NCBI GenBank assembly: GCA_947625845.1
Contig: CANQQB010000001.1
Location: forward strand, 1-64,000
Direction of reading: 5' to 3'
Length of the DNA stretch: 64,000 nucleotides
Origin: an uncultured Oscillospiraceae bacterium
Lineage (GTDB): Bacteria; Bacillota; Clostridia; Oscillospirales; Oscillospiraceae
The position numbers were made by a program, and so were the translations under genes. How positions within the stretch are numbered: position 1 is the stretch's first letter; each line of letters begins with the position of its first letter. A model generated the notes under the pieces. It was not told where the DNA came from, ran no database searches, and saw nothing but the letters and a program-made list of their open reading frames with translations. Below, one piece after another: positions 62,812-64,000 of this stretch.

Positions 62812-63606
62812 TCAGGCCAACAGCACCTTGTCGCTCTGGATGCTGCTGCCGGATATCTCCGCGAACTTATCCAGCAGGTCCTTCATGGTCAGGTTCTTCT
62901 TTTCCTCCCCGGCCACGTCGAAGATGATATGGCCCTCGTTCATCATAATGAGCCGGTTGCCGTGGGCAATGGCGTCCTTCATGTTGTGGGTGACCATGAA
63001 CGCGGTCAGGTGGTGCTCATTGATGATGGCGTCGGTGGTGTTCAGCACCTTCTCGGCGGTCTTGGGGTCCAGCGCGGCGGTGTGCTCGTCCAGCAGCAGC
63101 AGTTTGGGTTTTTGCAGCGTGGCCATCAGCAGCGTCAGCGCCTGCCGCTGGCCGCCGGAGAGCAGACCCACTTTGGCGGTCATACGGTCCTCCAGCCCCA
63201 AGTCCAGGGTCTTTAAGAGCTCCCGATATTCCTCCTGCTCCTTTTTCGTGATGCCCCGGCGCAGGGTACGGCTGGCGCCACGGCGCTTGGCAAGCGCCAG
63301 ATTTTCCTGTATCTGCATGGTGGCGGCGGTGCCGGTCATGGGGTCCTGGAACACCCGGCCCAGGTATTTGGCACGCTTGTGCTCCGGCAGGTTCGTCACG
63401 TCCTGCCCGTCGATGACGATCGTGCCGCTGTCCACCGGCCACACGCCGGCGATGGCGTTCAGCGCCGTGGACTTACCCGCGCCGTTGGAGCCGATGACCG
63501 TGACGAAATCGCCCTCGTCCAGGTGCAGGTTCACGCCGTTGAGGGCATGCTTTTCGTTGACCGTGCCCGGATTGAAGGTCTTGTAGATGTTGTTGATATC
63601 AAGCAT
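62812..63606 (-). CDS. ABC transporter ATP-binding protein, TrpZ-like (putative Trp/Tyr uptake)
   Basis: 264 residues. Walker A GSNGAGKST (39-47), signature LLSGGQRQALTLLMA, Walker B LLLLDEHTAALDPKT and THNMKDAI. Sequence between Walker A and signature (GRVFQDPMTGTAATMQIQENLALA) is characteristic of the X4 class of ABC ATPases annotated as putative tryptophan/tyrosine transporters and often controlled by T-boxes. It overlaps the permease stop by eight bases. Substrate is by family only. Confidence 0.9.
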   Translation of the reverse strand: MLDINNIYKTFNPGTVNEKHALNGVNLHLDEGDFVTVIGSNGAGKSTALNAIAGVWPVDSGTIVIDGQDVTNLPEHKRAKYLGRVFQDPMTGTAATMQIQENLALAKRRGASRTLRRGITKKEQEEYRELLKTLDLGLEDRMTAKVGLLSGGQRQALTLLMATLQKPKLLLLDEHTAALDPKTAEKVLNTTDAIINEHHLTAFMVTHNMKDAIAHGNRLIMMNEGHIIFDVAGEEKKNLTMKDLLDKFAEISGSSIQSDKVLLA

Positions 63607-64000
63607 CGGCCCTGACCTCCTTTTTCGCCTTGGTGAAATACTTCGTCTTCCAGTACGGCACCGCCAGGAACACCGCCACGATCAGCGCGGAGATAAGCTT
63701 GAGGTAATTGGCGTTGATGTTGCTCAGGCTGATCACCGCCTGGATGACCACGTAATAGATCACCGCGCCCAGGCTCACCGCCAGCAGCTTCAAAGCGAAA
63801 TTCCGGAATATCCGGGAGAACAGCGCCTCGCCGATGATCACGGCCGCCAGGCCGATGACGATGGCGCCTTTGCCCATGCTGGAGTCGGCAAAGCTCTGGA
63901 ACTGGGCCAGCAACGCGCCGGACAGGGCCACCAGGCCGTTGGAGAGCATCAGGCCCAGCACCGTGGTCACGCTGGTGTTGATGCCCTGGGCCCGGGCCAT
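63599..64000 (-). CDS. ABC transporter permease, TrpY-like (partial, C-terminal part)
   Basis: The last 133 residues of a BPD_transp_2-type permease, with GLMLSNGLVALSGALLAQFQSFADSSMGKGAIVIGLAAVIIGEALF and three further hydrophobic helices. The Met at the window edge is internal; the true start lies outside. It pairs with the overlapping ATPase. A binding protein gene is expected upstream beyond the edge. Confidence 0.88.
   Translation of the reverse strand: MARAQGINTSVTTVLGLMLSNGLVALSGALLAQFQSFADSSMGKGAIVIGLAAVIIGEALFSRIFRNFALKLLAVSLGAVIYYVVIQAVISLSNINANYLKLISALIVAVFLAVPYWKTKYFTKAKKEVRADA

Overview
The window reads as a GC-rich, endospore-forming member of the Firmicutes (class Clostridia, most likely an Oscillospiraceae-type gut anaerobe; the family is an inference). 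Support comes from SpoIIE and a SpoIIQ-like M23 protein with a sigma-F-type promoter, the rpmH-rnpA-yidD-yidC-jag operon, a ferredoxin-linked electron-bifurcation enzyme, strong AGGAGG ribosome sites, consensus sigma-A promoters and many secreted proteins with PTP/EPT stalks and PxTG anchors. No phage, CRISPR array, tRNA or rRNA gene was seen.

Layout. 1-2.4 kb: the 5' two-thirds of rpoB (minus) with a divergent, overlapping promoter region. 2.4-8.5 kb (plus): a GT-C type membrane glycosyltransferase, a secreted transglutaminase-like protein and a compact type IV pilus/type II secretion-like cluster (PilC, pseudopilin-like proteins, PilT). 8.5-11.5 kb (minus): spoIIE and two small genes. 11.7-15.8 kb (minus): an RND exporter with a long coiled-coil insertion. 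16-18.4 kb (plus): a DUF308 membrane protein and an anchored beta-helix surface protein whose first codons hold a frame-shifting tandem repeat. 18.5-22.8 kb (minus): a three-subunit flavin/Fe-S complex resembling the Sporomusa-type (Stn) transhydrogenase. 23-25.5 kb (plus): an XRE regulator with a symmetric operator, a DUF3169 protein and murC.

25.5-32.6 kb: an intergenic block of palindromic repeats, then a 6.4-kb secreted beta-helix/Cys-repeat/FN3 gene interrupted by five alternating single-base frameshifts, then a 63-residue double-glycine-leader peptide with a zinc-ribbon-like core and a hairpin-rich non-coding stretch. 32.9-42 kb (minus): Bce-type ABC transporter, a palindromic repeat element, sensor kinase, response regulator, M32 carboxypeptidase, and an AlgJ-like plus MBOAT pair for surface-polymer O-acylation. 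42-45 kb (minus): the ribosome/RNase P/membrane insertion operon. 45-48.4 kb: a second anchored surface protein and spoIIQ-like. 48.5-52.6 kb (minus): trmL-pgk-tpiA-gpmI. 52.8-61.1 kb (plus): a family 2 glycosyltransferase, a polar amino-acid ABC operon and a complete livJHMGF operon. 61.2-64 kb (minus): a MATE exporter behind an apparent leader attenuator, and a TrpXYZ-like ABC transporter running off the edge.

Together the genes cover central glycolysis and redox balancing, amino-acid uptake, envelope building and defence, and sporulation. The accessory interest lies in the surface-protein loci, the double-glycine peptide, the palindromic repeats and several promoter-terminator-gene arrangements that suggest riboregulation. 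All functions are inferred by reading the sequence; no database search was possible.
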